From positions 1 through 5,534 of the forward strand of contig CAUAAZ010000053.1 of assembly GCA_958427145.1 (NCBI GenBank): DNA of 5,534 nt, read 5' to 3'. Every line of letters starts with the position of its first letter. The first letter of the stretch is position 1. The position numbers were made by a program, and so were the translations under genes. This DNA is from an uncultured Collinsella sp. (GTDB lineage: Bacteria; Actinomycetota; Coriobacteriia; Coriobacteriales; Coriobacteriaceae). Shown here piece by piece: positions 1-4,532 of this stretch. The notes under the pieces were generated by a model that had not been told where the DNA came from, searched no databases, and saw only the letters and a program-made list of their open reading frames with translations.

Positions 1-16
1 TCCGCACATGTGCGGA
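1..16. repeat. Perfect 16-bp palindrome at the left edge
   Basis: The first 16 bases, TCCGCACATGTGCGGA, equal their own reverse complement. No T-run follows, so it does not look like an intrinsic terminator. It lies about 100 bp upstream of the likely fba promoter and could be a regulator site or the end of a structure cut off by the window edge. The symmetry is seen directly; any function is a guess. Confidence 0.4.
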
Positions 17-74
17 TGAATGTGGGAGGTGTTCGGATAAAGTCGATAATCAAGGAAAGTCTGTTTGGGCGATA

Positions 75-95
75 TTCGTGAACAAACGAACGTTT
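75..95. promoter_or_regulatory. Overlapping small inverted repeats upstream of fba (possible operator)
   Basis: Two short symmetries overlap here: TTCGT/ACGAA (75-79 with 86-90) and AAACG-AA-CGTTT (84-95). The second reaches into the -35 position of the proposed fba promoter, where a repressor would compete with RNA polymerase. Arms of five bases can arise by chance, so this is only a candidate operator. It does not match the Gram-positive LexA box, which has CGAAC and GTTCG separated by four bases. Confidence 0.22.
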
Positions 96-120
96 ATGCT
101 CGGGTGCGCCGTGGTAAAAT
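93..120 (+). promoter_or_regulatory. Promoter of fba (extended -10)
   Basis: The sequence TGGTAAAAT at 112-120 is an extended -10 element: TG, one base, then TAAAAT, which is five of six to consensus. A weak -35-like TTTATG sits at 93-98 with a 16-bp spacer. Initiation near 127 would give a leader of about 34 nt before the Shine-Dalgarno site, which agrees with the chosen start at 161 and rules against a longer upstream-started protein. Confidence 0.5.
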
Positions 121-146
121 CACAGGCGTTATCGGAGCAACCTTAC

Positions 147-152
147 AGGAGG
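147..152 (+). promoter_or_regulatory. Shine-Dalgarno site of fba
   Basis: AGGAGG lies 8 nt before the ATG at 161. It is a full-strength site and fixes the start there rather than at the in-frame TTG at 65, which lies upstream of the promoter. Confidence 0.85.
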
Positions 153-160
153 TTTCTTTT

Positions 161-1027
161 ATGCTCGTCAACGCAGCAGACATGCTCAAGAAGGCCGAGG
201 CCGGCAAGTACGGTCTCGGTGCCTTCAACACCAACAACCTCGAGTGGACCCTGGCTATTCTCCAGGCCGCCGAGGAGGCCAAGTCTCCGCTGATCCTTCA
301 GTGCACCGCTGGTGCCGCTAAGTGGATGGGCGGTTTCAAGGTCTGCGCCGACATGGTCAAGGCTGCCGTCGAGGCCACGGGCGTTACCGTTCCCGTCGCC
401 CTTCACCTCGATCACGGTTCTTACGAGGACTGCTTCAAGTGCATCGAGGCCGGCTTCACGTCCATCATGTATGACGGCTCTCACGAGGAGACCTTCCAGC
501 TTAACCTCGACCGCACCAAGGAGCTCGTTGAGCTTGCCCACTCCAAGGGCATGTCCATCGAGGCCGAGGTCGGCGGCATCGGCGGCACCGAGGACGGCGT
601 GACCTCCAGCGGCGAGCTCGCTGATCCTGCCGAGTGCAAGCAGATCGCTGACCTGGGCGTCGACTTCCTCGCCTGCGGTATCGGCAACATCCACGGCGTG
701 TACCCTGCCGACTGGGCTGGCCTTTCCTTCGAGCGCCTGGGTGAGATTAAGGCCCAGACTGGCGACCTGCCCCTCGTCCTGCACGGTGGCACCGGCATCC
801 CCGAGGACCAGATCAAGAAGGCCATTTCCCTGGGCATCTCCAAGATCAACGTCAACACCGACCTGCAGCTCGTCTTCGCCAAGGGCGTCCGCGAGTACAT
901 CGAGGCTGGCAAGGATCAGCAGGGCAAGGGCTTCGACCCCCGCAAGCTCCTCAAGCCTGGTCGCGACAACATCGTTGCTCGCACCAAGGAGCTCATGGAG
1001 GAGTTTGGCTCCGTCAACAAGGCGTAA
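161..1027 (+). CDS. fba: Class II fructose-1,6-bisphosphate aldolase
   Basis: This 288-residue enzyme belongs to the zinc-dependent class II aldolases. It cleaves fructose 1,6-bisphosphate to glyceraldehyde 3-phosphate and dihydroxyacetone phosphate in the cytoplasm, in glycolysis, and runs in reverse for gluconeogenesis. The motif HLDHG (residues 82-86) holds the catalytic Asp84 and metal ligand His85. GNIHG supplies His178 and VLHGGTG supplies His208, completing the usual zinc set. The EAEVGGIGG stretch and INVNTDL, part of the phosphate and substrate site, are also present. Length fits the short bacterial FbaA type (about 285 residues). The related tagatose-bisphosphate aldolases share the fold, but no tagatose or galactitol genes are nearby, so glycolytic aldolase is the better call. 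Codon use is strongly biased (AAG, GAG, C-ending), as in a highly expressed gene. It appears monocistronic, with its own promoter and a large inverted repeat downstream. Confidence 0.95.
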   Translation: MLVNAADMLKKAEAGKYGLGAFNTNNLEWTLAILQAAEEAKSPLILQCTAGAAKWMGGFKVCADMVKAAVEATGVTVPVALHLDHGSYEDCFKCIEAGFTSIMYDGSHEETFQLNLDRTKELVELAHSKGMSIEAEVGGIGGTEDGVTSSGELADPAECKQIADLGVDFLACGIGNIHGVYPADWAGLSFERLGEIKAQTGDLPLVLHGGTGIPEDQIKKAISLGISKINVNTDLQLVFAKGVREYIEAGKDQQGKGFDPRKLLKPGRDNIVARTKELMEEFGSVNKA

Positions 1028-1034
1028 GCGTCGC

Positions 1035-1147
1035 TAAACTTCCCGCCGGAAGCCCCGTCTCCCTACACTGTTTCCTTTGCGCTCACCTGGCTTCGCCAGA
1101 AGTCGCGCCAAGGAAACAGTTCCGGGGGACGGGGCTTCCTTCGTTTA
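1035..1147. repeat. Composite long inverted repeat after fba (terminator or MITE-like element)
   Basis: Nested complementary arms fold this region into one long hairpin. TAAAC (1035-1039) pairs with GTTTA (1143-1147). GGAAGCCCCGTC (1048-1059) pairs with GACGGGGCTTCC (1128-1139), with further pairs at 1060-1063/1124-1127. ACTGTTTCCTT (1067-1077) pairs with AAGGAAACAGT (1110-1120), GCGC (1079-1082) with GCGC (1105-1108), and CTGGC (1087-1091) with GCCAG (1095-1099) around a TTC loop. It starts 8 bases after the fba stop and ends in TTCGTTT, so it may terminate fba transcription. It is larger and more elaborate than a usual terminator, so a dispersed palindromic repeat is the main alternative. 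Confidence 0.7.
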
Positions 1148-1199
1148 ACGCCGCAGGGTTACTGGGCTGATTTCATTTTTGCTACCGTTCAGCGGCGTT
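1147..1199. repeat. 8-bp inverted repeat with 37-nt spacer
   Basis: AACGCCGC (1147-1154) is the exact reverse complement of GCGGCGTT (1192-1199). It abuts the composite repeat and lies just upstream of the next promoter. The long spacer makes a strong hairpin unlikely; it could be the flank of an insertion, a regulator site or chance. Confidence 0.25.
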
Positions 1200-1202
1200 G
1201 AT

Positions 1203-1228
1203 GGCTCCTTTGTTGGGGCTTTCTTTTT
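1203..1228 (+). terminator. Weak terminator-like hairpin before the transglutaminase gene
   Basis: GGCTCC (1203-1208) can pair with GGGGCT (1215-1220) around the loop TTTGTT, using two G-T pairs, and TTTCTTTTT-type sequence follows. It could stop read-through from fba. It overlaps the -35 box proposed below, so one of the two readings may be accidental. Confidence 0.3.
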
Positions 1229-1241
1229 ATCTCGCTACAAT
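1213..1241 (+). promoter_or_regulatory. Promoter of the transglutaminase-like gene
   Basis: TTGGGG (1213-1218) and TACAAT (1236-1241) are separated by 17 bp, the ideal spacing; the -10 box matches consensus at five of six bases. Transcription would start near 1248, upstream of the ATG at 1276 but downstream of the earlier in-frame start codons at 1198, 1201 and 1240. Confidence 0.55.
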
Positions 1242-1265
1242 GGGCTTCGAGAGTTCTAATGACTT

Positions 1266-1269
1266 GGAG
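1266..1269 (+). promoter_or_regulatory. Shine-Dalgarno site of the transglutaminase-like gene
   Basis: GGAG lies 6 nt before ATG at 1276. None of the upstream in-frame starts has a comparable site, and they fall within or before the promoter. Confidence 0.6.
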
Positions 1270-1275
1270 TTTGGT

Positions 1276-2709
1276 ATGGCTGTTATTAATGTGCTGCCTT
1301 CGGATGGGAAGGTTATTGACGAGGGTCCTGTTGGTTGCTCTGTTGATGTTTGCTGTAATGACTTTCGTCATCTCGATATTGGACTGCCGCCCGAGATTCT
1401 TCGACTCAAGGATGCCGGATATTTGACGCAGGCTGTTGCGGCTTGTGATCGCCTTTTGGGGCAGAATCCTGAGCCTTCGCTGGCGGCTTGCGTTCGTGCC
1501 GAGCGGTATCGCATGCTTGAGACGCCGCTTCATTTTTCGGTGTCGCGCGATCGAGCTATTGCGATGATTCGCGAGGAGTGGCCTGAGTTTACCGAGGAGC
1601 AGTTTGACGATCTGATTGACCGTAAGCGTATTGACTGGCGCTTTATCGACGGCGAGCTGTTCGTTCTCGATAACTTCCTCGATTCGCTTCGCGTATATCC
1701 CAAAGAGGTCCCCGGCATGCGTCCCGATTCTACGGACGGAATAGCACTGCGCAACGAGATGCTCAAGGAGATGGAGTCGCAAAACGGATTGACTCGCGTT
1801 ATTACGCTTAAGGCGTCCTTGTCTGTCCCCGGCGCTCTGGAGGGGGAGAGCGTTTGCGCTTGGCTTCCCGTCGCGGCTGCCTGCCGTCAGCAGTCTCGGG
1901 TCGAGATTCTCGACATGACGCCGGAGGGTGCTGTTGCTCCCGCGAACGCTTCGGCGCGTACTGCCTCGTGGTCTTCTTCGAGTGAGCGCTCATTCTCGGT
2001 GACCTATCGTTATCACATCGATGCTGCTTATTGTGATGTCTACGGTGGCACACTTCCGGTTCATCCGCGTATGGACGCGCCTCTGCCCGAGGATATTTCC
2101 GAGGATCGTCCGCACATTGCATTCACGCCGTATCTGCAGCAGCTGACGGCCGGTGTTGTTGAGGGACTCGTGGATCCGCTCGATCGCGCCCGTGCTATCT
2201 ATGATTACCTGACGCAGTATATCGACTATCGCTATCAGCCGCCGTACTTGCTTTTGGGATCTATTGCCGATGACTGTGCGCATTCGCTTCGCGGTGATTG
2301 CGGTGTTATGGCGCTTACGTTTATCACCATGTGCCGTATTGCCGGTGTGCCCGCCCGTTGGCAGAGCGGCCTCTACGTTGCGCCCGATTCGGTGGGGTCG
2401 CACGACTGGGCAGAGTTCTATACGCCACAGACCGGTTGGCTTAACGCCGACGTATCGTTTGGTTCCTCGGCACGCAGGATGGGGGAGGAGTGGCGCCGCC
2501 GTCACTACTTTGGCAATCTCGACCCATGGCGTATGGTGGCCAACAATCGATTCCAGGCAGAGTTTGAGCCCTCTTTCGACGGCATGCACGAGGACCCTTA
2601 CGATAACCAGATGGGTGAGGCTTCGGTCGACGGTCGCGGATGCCGTCAGCGCGAGATGCTACGCACGGTCGAACTCATCGAAATGCTCGAAGTTCCATTT
2701 TCGGACTAA
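1276..2709 (+). CDS. Transglutaminase-like domain protein, cytoplasmic
   Basis: This 477-residue protein has the papain-like transglutaminase core. GDCG contains Cys342, HDWAEF contains His376, and NADVSFG contains Asp392, giving the expected Cys-His-Asp triad in order and spacing. An N-terminal part (about 35-135) looks helical and includes TEEQFDDLIDRKRIDW. A beta-rich stretch (about 175-250) containing the WLP motif resembles the Ig-like domain often found before this core. The conserved-looking tail includes YFGNLDPWRMVANNRF and DPYDNQMGE. There is no signal peptide or membrane segment, so it probably acts inside the cell. Bacterial members of this superfamily (COG1305 type) are often proteases or amide hydrolases rather than cross-linkers; the substrate here is unknown. 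Codon use is more relaxed than in fba. The gene stands alone, with its own promoter, and ends just before the tRNA promoter. Confidence 0.85.
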   Translation: MAVINVLPSDGKVIDEGPVGCSVDVCCNDFRHLDIGLPPEILRLKDAGYLTQAVAACDRLLGQNPEPSLAACVRAERYRMLETPLHFSVSRDRAIAMIREEWPEFTEEQFDDLIDRKRIDWRFIDGELFVLDNFLDSLRVYPKEVPGMRPDSTDGIALRNEMLKEMESQNGLTRVITLKASLSVPGALEGESVCAWLPVAAACRQQSRVEILDMTPEGAVAPANASARTASWSSSSERSFSVTYRYHIDAAYCDVYGGTLPVHPRMDAPLPEDISEDRPHIAFTPYLQQLTAGVVEGLVDPLDRARAIYDYLTQYIDYRYQPPYLLLGSIADDCAHSLRGDCGVMALTFITMCRIAGVPARWQSGLYVAPDSVGSHDWAEFYTPQTGWLNADVSFGSSARRMGEEWRRRHYFGNLDPWRMVANNRFQAEFEPSFDGMHEDPYDNQMGEASVDGRGCRQREMLRTVELIEMLEVPFSD

Positions 2710-2723
2710 TCGGTAGAAAGCTG

Positions 2724-2732
2724 TGATAAACT
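2724..2732 (+). promoter_or_regulatory. Extended -10 promoter of tRNA-Leu
   Basis: TGATAAACT is TG, one base, then TAAACT, four of six to the -10 consensus. It lies 15 bp downstream of the previous stop codon and 17 nt upstream of the tRNA 5' end, a normal distance for a short 5' leader removed by RNase P. No convincing -35 box is visible, which is common for extended -10 promoters. Confidence 0.45.
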
Positions 2733-2748
2733 AACTCACGCATTACGT

Positions 2749-2835
2749 GCCCGAGTGGCGGAATTGGCAGACGCAGTGGACTCAAAATCCACCGTTGGCA
2801 ACAACGTGCGAGTTCGAGTCTCGCCTCGGGCACCA
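2749..2835 (+). tRNA. tRNA-Leu (anticodon CAA)
   Basis: This is a class II tRNA of 87 nt including the encoded CCA. The acceptor stem pairs GCCCGAG (2749-2755) with CTCGGGC (2825-2831), followed by discriminator A and CCA. The anticodon stem pairs GTGGA (2776-2780) with TCCAC (2788-2792) around CTCAAAA, which places anticodon CAA at 2783-2785, reading UUG leucine codons. A long variable arm (about 2793-2807) is typical of leucine tRNA. The T arm pairs GCGAG (2808-2812) with CTCGC (2820-2824) around TTCGAGT. It has its own promoter and an intrinsic terminator 20 nt downstream. Its 3' end is duplicated at 2997-3019. Confidence 0.97.
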
Positions 2836-2881
2836 TACATGCAAGCGAGCGTTCAAGGGGGTTGCGGCCCCCTTTTTCGTG
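2813..2881 (+). repeat. Direct repeat copy A: tRNA-Leu 3' end plus terminator
   Basis: This segment runs from the first base of the T-loop through the acceptor end and the terminator to CGTG. It recurs at 2997-3064. The first 36 bases are identical; then one base differs (G2849 against A3033), another 13 match, and the terminator loops diverge, with copy A one base longer. The repeat begins exactly at a tRNA landmark, as integrase attachment sites in tRNA genes often do. Confidence 0.9.
2855..2877 (+). terminator. Intrinsic terminator of tRNA-Leu
   Basis: AAGGGGG (2855-2861) pairs with CCCCCTT (2868-2874) around TTGCGG, and the T-run continues to 2877. It is a compact, GC-rich hairpin with a U-tract, 20 nt after the tRNA. 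Confidence 0.85.
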
Positions 2882-2996
2882 CCGAACTCGCGTGAGCGCG
2901 CGAAGCGTTAAGCAAACAGGCCTGCGGCCTGTTTGTAGCGGAGCGTGGCGAGGGCGCCGCGCGTCCGAAGCCCGGGGCTTCGCGAAGCGAAGGCCC
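2882..2996. other. Hairpin-rich non-coding stretch between the tRNA-end repeats
   Basis: About 115 bp with unusual symmetry and no credible gene. CAAACAGGCC (2913-2922) pairs perfectly with GGCCTGTTTG (2926-2935) around TGC. CGAAGCC (2967-2973) pairs with GGCTTCG (2977-2983) around CGG. CTTCGCGAAG and CGAAGG-C-CCTTCG are further palindromes, and GCGAAGCG-like words recur. This could be the relic of an element inserted between two tRNA-end repeats, a dispersed palindromic repeat, or a short structured RNA. Small open frames across it are explained by the tRNA sequence and low complexity. Confidence 0.5.
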
Positions 2997-3064
2997 TTCG
3001 AGTCTCGCCTCGGGCACCATACATGCAAGCGAACGTTCAAGGGGGTCAAGGCCCCTTTTTCGTG
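2997..3064 (+). repeat. Direct repeat copy B: partial tRNA-Leu 3' end plus terminator
   Basis: Only the last 23 nt of the tRNA (T-loop, 3' T-stem strand, 3' acceptor strand and ACCA, 2997-3019) are present, without the 5' part, so it cannot form a tRNA. The preceding bases (GAAGGCCC) do not restore the T-stem. The following terminator resembles that of copy A but has a different loop and a four-pair GC stem, suggesting separate histories after the crossover point. It is a candidate attachment-site remnant or the relic of a tandem tRNA. Confidence 0.88.
3039..3060 (+). terminator. Second intrinsic terminator (in repeat copy B)
   Basis: AAGGGG (3039-3044) pairs with CCCCTT (3052-3057) around GTCAAGG, followed by T to 3060. 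It isolates the infC operon promoter from upstream transcription. Confidence 0.75.
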
Positions 3065-3090
3065 TACGTAATGTGATAACGCGCTGTACG

Positions 3091-3099
3091 TGTTATTAT
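3091..3099 (+). promoter_or_regulatory. Extended -10 promoter of the infC operon
   Basis: TGTTATTAT is TG, one base, then TATTAT (five of six). Initiation near 3106 would place the first leader hairpin at the very 5' end of the transcript. It lies between the terminator at 3039-3060 and the leader. The -35 region (about 3071-3077) is poor. Confidence 0.5.
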
Positions 3100-3105
3100 T
3101 CGCAA

Positions 3106-3262
3106 GGCGTTGTTCCCGCAATGCCCTAAAGAGGAACCCGAGGGTTCCCACCTTTTAGCGCCAATGAGCAGCTGACTGGTCATACAACTTAGATTCCCTT
3201 CCTCAAATCGAGGAAGCCTATGTGTACGACCTGGTTGCTGAGAAGCGCTGGGTTATTTTTTT
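3106..3262 (+). ncRNA. Structured leader of infC-rpmI-rplT (probable attenuator)
   Basis: Four hairpins can be drawn. P1: GGCGTTG (3106-3112) with CAATGCC (3119-3125). P2: CTAAA (3126-3130) with TTTAG (3154-3158), enclosing GGAACCC (3133-3139) with GGGTTCC (3142-3148). P3: CTTCCTC (3198-3204) with GAGGAAG (3210-3216). P4: a terminator-like hairpin at 3229-3253 followed by T7. In addition GGTCATACA (3178-3186) pairs with TGTACGACC (3223-3231), eight of nine bases, enclosing P3 and overlapping the base of P4 by three bases, so the two cannot fully coexist. In Bacillus subtilis, L20 represses this operon through transcription attenuation in its leader; the same logic is plausible here, but the binding site is not identified. 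Confidence 0.55.
3229..3262 (+). terminator. Terminator-like attenuator hairpin just before infC
   Basis: ACCTGG-T-TGCT (3229-3239) pairs with AGCGCTGGGT (3244-3253) around a GAGA tetraloop, with one bulged T and G-T pairs. TAT then a run of seven T (3256-3262) follows. It sits inside the transcribed leader, only 7 nt before the infC Shine-Dalgarno site, the layout of a regulated terminator rather than a gene end. Confidence 0.6.
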
Positions 3263-3268
3263 ATGAAT

Positions 3269-3273
3269 GGAGG
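3269..3273 (+). promoter_or_regulatory. Shine-Dalgarno site of infC, pointing to an AUA start
   Basis: GGAGG ends 8 nt before ATA at 3282. The nearest in-frame ATG (3267-3269) overlaps this site and has no such sequence upstream, only the T-run. This makes ATA 3282 the better start. Confidence 0.75.
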
Positions 3274-3281
3274 TAGGGAAA

Positions 3282-3836
3282 ATAGCTAAGTCTGATGACA
3301 CCCGCATCAACGACGAGATCACTGCATCTTCGTGCCGTTTGATTGGCGTCGATGGCTCTCAGCTCGGCCTGTTCGCCATCCGCGATGCCCAGCGCGTCGC
3401 CGACGATCAGGGTCTCGACCTGGTCGAGATCGCTCCCAACGCGGAGCCGCCGGTCTGCAAGGTCATGGACTACGGTAAGTTCAAGTACCAGCAGGCCATG
3501 AAGGCCAAGGCTGCTCGTAAGAACCAGTCCAAGGTCGAGGTCAAGGAAATGAAGTTCCGACCCAAGATCGACGTTGGCGACTACGAGACCAAGAAGGGCC
3601 ACGTTCTGCGTTTCCTCAAGAAGGGCGCACGCGTTAAGATCACCATCATGTTCCGCGGCCGTGAGATGGCTCACCCGGAGCAGGGCCTTAACGTTCTCGA
3701 GCGCCTCGCCGAGGATCTCAAGCCTTACGCTACGGTCGAGTCCAAGCCTAAGATGGAAGGCCGTAACATGCTTATGCTGCTCGCCCCGATTAAGGGCGCC
3801 TTCGATGAGGATAAAGCGGCAAGCGATACCAAGTAA
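3282..3836 (+). CDS. infC: Translation initiation factor IF-3 (probable AUA start)
   Basis: IF3 binds the 30S subunit, prevents premature 50S joining and checks the codon-anticodon match at the start codon. The protein is 184 residues from ATA 3282, close to the usual 170-185. The N-terminal domain (about 7-76) begins with the family signature TRINDEI and contains PPVCKVMDYGKFKY (56-69). A lysine-rich linker leads to the C-terminal domain (about 89-172) with KEMKFRP, FLKKGARVKITIMFRGREM and the MLMLLAP end. The start at ATA rests on the Shine-Dalgarno spacing and homology beginning right after it; automatic annotation may instead use ATG 3267, adding five residues (MEVGK) encoded by the ribosome-binding region. 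Non-AUG infC starts (AUU in E. coli) make the gene sensitive to IF3 itself. First gene of the operon; rpmI follows after 32 nt. Confidence 0.95.
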   Translation: MAKSDDTRINDEITASSCRLIGVDGSQLGLFAIRDAQRVADDQGLDLVEIAPNAEPPVCKVMDYGKFKYQQAMKAKAARKNQSKVEVKEMKFRPKIDVGDYETKKGHVLRFLKKGARVKITIMFRGREMAHPEQGLNVLERLAEDLKPYATVESKPKMEGRNMLMLLAPIKGAFDEDKAASDTK

Positions 3837-3868
3837 CTAGTGTTCTGTAACCGATTAAGGAGTATTTC

Positions 3869-4060
3869 ATGCCTAAGATGAAGTCCCACAGCGGCACCAA
3901 GAAGCGTTTCCGCAAGACTGGTACCGGCAAGCTTATGCGCGCCAAGGCTTTCAAGAGCCACATCCTGAGCAAGAAGTCCACCAAGCGTAAGCGTGGCTTC
4001 CGTCAGGAGACCGAGATCGCCGCTGCCGACCGCAAGGTCATCAAGTCGCGTCTCGCCTAA
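3869..4060 (+). CDS. rpmI: 50S ribosomal protein L35
   Basis: This 63-residue, very basic protein begins MPKMKSHSGTKKRFRKTGTGK, the hallmark of L35, and continues with the HILSKKSTKRKRGFRQ segment typical of the family (about 64-66 residues). It is a small structural protein of the large ribosomal subunit. AAGGAG (3857-3862) lies 6 nt before the ATG. Every lysine codon is AAG, in keeping with high expression. It sits between infC and rplT, the conserved order, and is probably co-transcribed and possibly co-regulated through L20. Confidence 0.96.
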   Translation: MPKMKSHSGTKKRFRKTGTGKLMRAKAFKSHILSKKSTKRKRGFRQETEIAAADRKVIKSRLA

Positions 4061-4106
4061 GTTCGCGTTCCCGTTTTTCGTTTTACCGTCTAGGAGTTGA
4101 TAGAAC

Positions 4107-4466
4107 ATGGCACGTATTAAGCGCGCTGTTGCCGCCAAGAAGAAGCGCCGTACCGTTATGCACCGTGCGAAGGGTTACTACGGTGCCGCTTCGCGTACTT
4201 ACAAGCATGCTAAAGAGCAGGTCCAGCACTCCCTGCAGTATCAGTATCGTGATCGCCGCAACAAGAAGCGCGAGATCCGTTCTCTTTGGATCACTCGTAT
4301 CAACGCTGCTGCTCGCCTGAACGACATCTCTTACTCTCAGTTCATGCACGGCCTGAAGGTTGCCGGCATCGAGCTCGACCGCAAGGTCCTGGCTCAGATG
4401 GCTTACGAGGACATCGAGTCCTTCAACGAGCTGGCTGCCATTGCCAAGAAGGCTCTCGAGGCTTAA
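4107..4466 (+). CDS. rplT: 50S ribosomal protein L20
   Basis: This 119-residue protein matches L20 in length and pattern. The long basic N-terminal extension MARIKRAVAAKKKRR threads into 23S rRNA in known structures, followed by RAKGYYGAASRTYKHAKEQV and YRDRRNKKREIRSLWITRINAA, and the globular end with YSQFMHGLKVAGIELDRK. L20 is an early assembly protein of the 50S subunit and, in E. coli and B. subtilis, the autogenous repressor of this operon. GGAG (4093-4096) lies 10 nt before the ATG. The gap to rpmI is 46 nt. A strong intrinsic terminator follows, so this is the last gene of the operon. Confidence 0.97.
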   Translation: MARIKRAVAAKKKRRTVMHRAKGYYGAASRTYKHAKEQVQHSLQYQYRDRRNKKREIRSLWITRINAAARLNDISYSQFMHGLKVAGIELDRKVLAQMAYEDIESFNELAAIAKKALEA

Positions 4467-4482
4467 TTGCTTCTTGCATCTT

Positions 4483-4517
4483 AAAGGGGCGCTTCCAATC
4501 CGGAAGCGCCCCTTTTT
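4483..4517 (+). terminator. Intrinsic terminator of the infC-rpmI-rplT operon
   Basis: AAAGGGGCGCTTCC (4483-4496) pairs perfectly with GGAAGCGCCCCTTT (4502-4515) around AATCC, and the T-run continues to 4517. The 14-pair stem with 11 strong inner pairs makes it the best terminator in the window. It starts 17 nt after the rplT stop. Confidence 0.95.
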
Positions 4518-4532
4518 GATTGATTAGGGATG

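Noticed and set aside
65..160. N-terminal extension of the aldolase from TTG 65
   Set aside because: It would add 32 residues unlike any aldolase, starts upstream of the promoter at 112-120, and lacks a ribosome-binding site; ATG 161 has AGGAGG at 8 nt.
143..784. 213-codon open frame on the minus strand inside fba
   Set aside because: It is antisense to a clear enzyme gene and exists because of that gene's strong codon bias; the product shows no domain.
1198..1275. Earlier starts (TTG 1198, ATG 1201, ATG 1240) for the transglutaminase-like gene
   Set aside because: They lie within or upstream of the proposed promoter (1213-1241) and have no Shine-Dalgarno site; ATG 1276 has GGAG at 6 nt.
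2862..3071. 69-codon plus-strand open frame between the two terminators
   Set aside because: It runs through a terminator hairpin, palindromic sequence and a partial tRNA; the Arg/Ser-rich product has no domain or ribosome-binding site.
2675..3151. 158-codon minus-strand open frame across the tRNA
   Set aside because: It reads the antisense of tRNA-Leu and its repeated 3' end; such frames (VPEARLELA-like peptides) are common artefacts over tRNA genes.
3267..3281. ATG 3267 as the infC start
   Set aside because: The ATG overlaps the GGAGG site used by the codon at 3282, and only the attenuator T-run lies upstream of it. Kept as an alternative because gene callers may choose it.
3263..3289. 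Nine-codon frame from ATG 3263 overlapping the infC start
   Set aside because: No ribosome-binding site upstream, and such short frames are expected by chance.
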